This document shows, in pieces, positions 62,884 through 64,000 of a DNA stretch of 64,000 nt; within the stretch, counting starts at the first letter, position 1, and each line of letters starts with the position of its first letter. The stretch comes from Clostridiales bacterium. GTDB taxonomy: Bacteria; Bacillota; Clostridia; Christensenellales; Aristaeellaceae. The notes under the pieces were generated by a model. The model was not told where the DNA came from, made no database searches, and was given only the letters and a program-made list of their open reading frames with translations. The translations under genes and the position numbers were made by a program. Location: NCBI GenBank assembly GCA_004557905.1, contig SFFH01000001.1, positions 62,001-126,000 on the forward strand. Direction: 5' to 3'.

Positions 62884-63702
62884 ATGAGGAGACTGGCGTT
62901 TTCGTTCCGGCTGCGGCTTGATTTCTCCGCGCCTGTTCAGAAGCATCATTATACGCTGCGCTGCCTGCCGGCCGATGCGCCGCATCAGCGCGTGCTGTCC
63001 GCTGCCCTGCGCGTGGAGCCTGAAAGCCGGGCTGTCACGTCCGCAGACGCATGCGGACGGTTCGACTTTGGCTGTATTGCCCCGGCGCATACCGGCTTTG
63101 AGGCGCTGGCGGAGGGCTGTGTGCTCTCCGCGCTGGAGGAAGGCGAGACGGCTGCGCCGGACTGGCAGCTTGGCCCGTATCGCATGTTCACGCCGCTGAC
63201 GGCGCCCGGGCCGTCCATCCGCCGACTGAACGAAGAGCTTGCCGCCGGCACCCAGGTCGACACGCTGGCGGCCGGCATCATGGAGCTGCTGCGCGACCGC
63301 TTTGTCTACCTGCCGGGCAGCACGCATGCGCTGACCACAGCCGAGGAGGCGGCTGTGGCCCTGCGCGGGGTCTGTCAGGACGAGAGCCACATCATGCTCT
63401 CGCTGCTGCGCCTGCGCGGCGTGCCCTGCCGCTACGCCGTGGGCTACATGCTGGGTGAGGGCTCGACCCATGCGTGGGTCGAGCTGTTGCATGAGGGCAG
63501 GTGGATCGGGCTGGACCCGACCAACCATCGCGCGGTCGGCGACGAATACATCCGGGTGTCCGTCGGCCGGGACGCCGGCGACTGCCCCGTCAACCGCGGC
63601 GTATTCTTTGGCGGCGCATCGCAGGTCAGCGAAAGCACCGTGCGCGTCTGGGAAGCACAGTCGCCGGACGGAAGCACGGAAATGAGGAGAGAGCGGAAAT
63701 GA
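62884..63702 (+). CDS. Transglutaminase-like protein
   Basis: A 272-residue protein. An N-terminal beta region (about 1-95, FRLRLDFSAPVQKHHYTLRCLP) is typical of bacterial transglutaminase-like proteins of this operon. The papain-like core has GVCQDESHIMLSLLRLRGVPCRY with Cys (~162), TRAWVEL-type STHAWVELL with His (~195) and GLDPTNHRAV with Asp (~211), so the catalytic triad is complete. It could cut or exchange amide bonds in the product of the ATP-grasp ligase. It overlaps the next gene by 4 bases. Confidence 0.9.
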   Translation: MRRLAFSFRLRLDFSAPVQKHHYTLRCLPADAPHQRVLSAALRVEPESRAVTSADACGRFDFGCIAPAHTGFEALAEGCVLSALEEGETAAPDWQLGPYRMFTPLTAPGPSIRRLNEELAAGTQVDTLAAGIMELLRDRFVYLPGSTHALTTAEEAAVALRGVCQDESHIMLSLLRLRGVPCRYAVGYMLGEGSTHAWVELLHEGRWIGLDPTNHRAVGDEYIRVSVGRDAGDCPVNRGVFFGGASQVSESTVRVWEAQSPDGSTEMRRERK

Positions 63703-64000
63703 TCGAGATTGTCACGCAGGTCGGCTTGCCCGTGGACGAGCGGCTCTGCATCAAAAAGAACCGCCTGCAGCCGGCGGACGACGGCAACGGACGGCGCATC
63801 AGCGTCATCACCGGCATCCACGGCGACGAGCTGGAGGGGCAGTATGTCTGCTGGCGGGTGCAGCAGCGCATCGGCGAGCACCCGGAATGCCTGCGGGGCA
63901 CGGTGGACATCTATCCCGCCATGAATCCGTTTGGCATCGACTCGGTCACGCGGGGCATTCCGGCCTTTGATCTGGATATGAACCGCATCTTTCCCGGCAG
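63699..64000 (+). CDS. M14/AstE-AspA family deacylase, partial at window end
   Basis: The first 100 residues of a zinc-dependent deacylase like succinylglutamate desuccinylase/aspartoacylase. The metal motif GIHGDELEG (~39-47, His and Glu) and the following AMNPFGIDS and DMNRIFPG segments are clear. The gene is cut by the window edge. Its ATG overlaps the transglutaminase stop (ATGA), so it belongs to the same operon and may hydrolyse an N-acyl or amide bond made by the pathway. Confidence 0.88.
   Translation, partial: MIEIVTQVGLPVDERLCIKKNRLQPADDGNGRRISVITGIHGDELEGQYVCWRVQQRIGEHPECLRGTVDIYPAMNPFGIDSVTRGIPAFDLDMNRIFPG

Overview
The window looks like a chromosomal segment of an endospore-forming, anaerobic, high-GC member of the Clostridia (Bacillota). 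The evidence is sporulation genes (a spoVM-like micro-gene, spoVAD, spoVAE), a tyrosyl T-box leader, sigma-A type promoters (TTGACA-N17-TATAAT), strong GGAGG ribosome sites, frequent GTG/TTG starts, pyruvate phosphate dikinase and a biotin-dependent Na+-pump decarboxylase operon. I do not assign a genus. There is no rRNA, CRISPR array, prophage or intact insertion sequence. The coding sequence is GC-rich, so long antisense shadow frames are everywhere and were ignored.

Layout. 1-3.8 kb: membrane proteins, a PrsA-like lipoprotein foldase, a small membrane protein and a 26-codon spoVM-like gene. 3.8-8.5 kb: rpmB (opposite strand), an Asp23-family gene, a FakA/YloV-like gene and recG. This is the spoVM-rpmB-yloU-yloV-...-recG neighbourhood known from Bacillus, which supports the spoVM call. 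8.6-15.4 kb: ppdK, a MATE exporter, a membrane protein with a C-terminal Cys mini-domain, and a thioesterase coupled to a small Nif11-like protein. 15.5-23.3 kb: a single gene for a secreted ~2,590-residue protein of SpaA/Cna-B and SdrD-B repeats with no visible cell-wall anchor. 23.3-26.9 kb: a GntR/ABC cassette with its own operator, bounded by two near-identical terminator hairpins, whose permease gene is frameshifted.

26.9-29.6 kb: an Mrp ATPase, a secreted protein and an MnmM-like methyltransferase. 29.8-35.1 kb: one operon with an MmdA-type carboxyltransferase, OadG-like, biotin carrier, OadB-like Na+ pump and an OadA/5S-type carboxyltransferase, so two carboxyltransferases appear to share one carrier and one pump. 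35.2-43.6 kb: housekeeping genes (YigZ, TyrRS with T-box, DMT exporter, TrmL, two uracil-DNA-glycosylase-family proteins, NfeD-FloA and a LytTR regulator). 43.7-54.2 kb: rpsT, then a LacI-controlled sugar ABC transporter with intracellular heparinase-II/III-like, DUF2264, GH88 and F5/8-like proteins. This is a likely uronide (glycosaminoglycan-type) utilisation locus with two matching LacI operators.

54.2-57.8 kb: glmS with a structured leader but no recognisable glmS ribozyme, then spoVAD-spoVAE. 57.8-58.9 kb: a patchwork of a MITE-like element, tRNA-Tyr, a tRNA 3' remnant, an AT-rich orphan gene and 10-bp phased repeats. 58.9-64 kb: a catabolic acetolactate synthase-like gene, then a circularly permuted ATP-grasp / alpha-E / transglutaminase / M14-deacylase operon that runs off the window end and is the best candidate for an incompletely described biochemical system.
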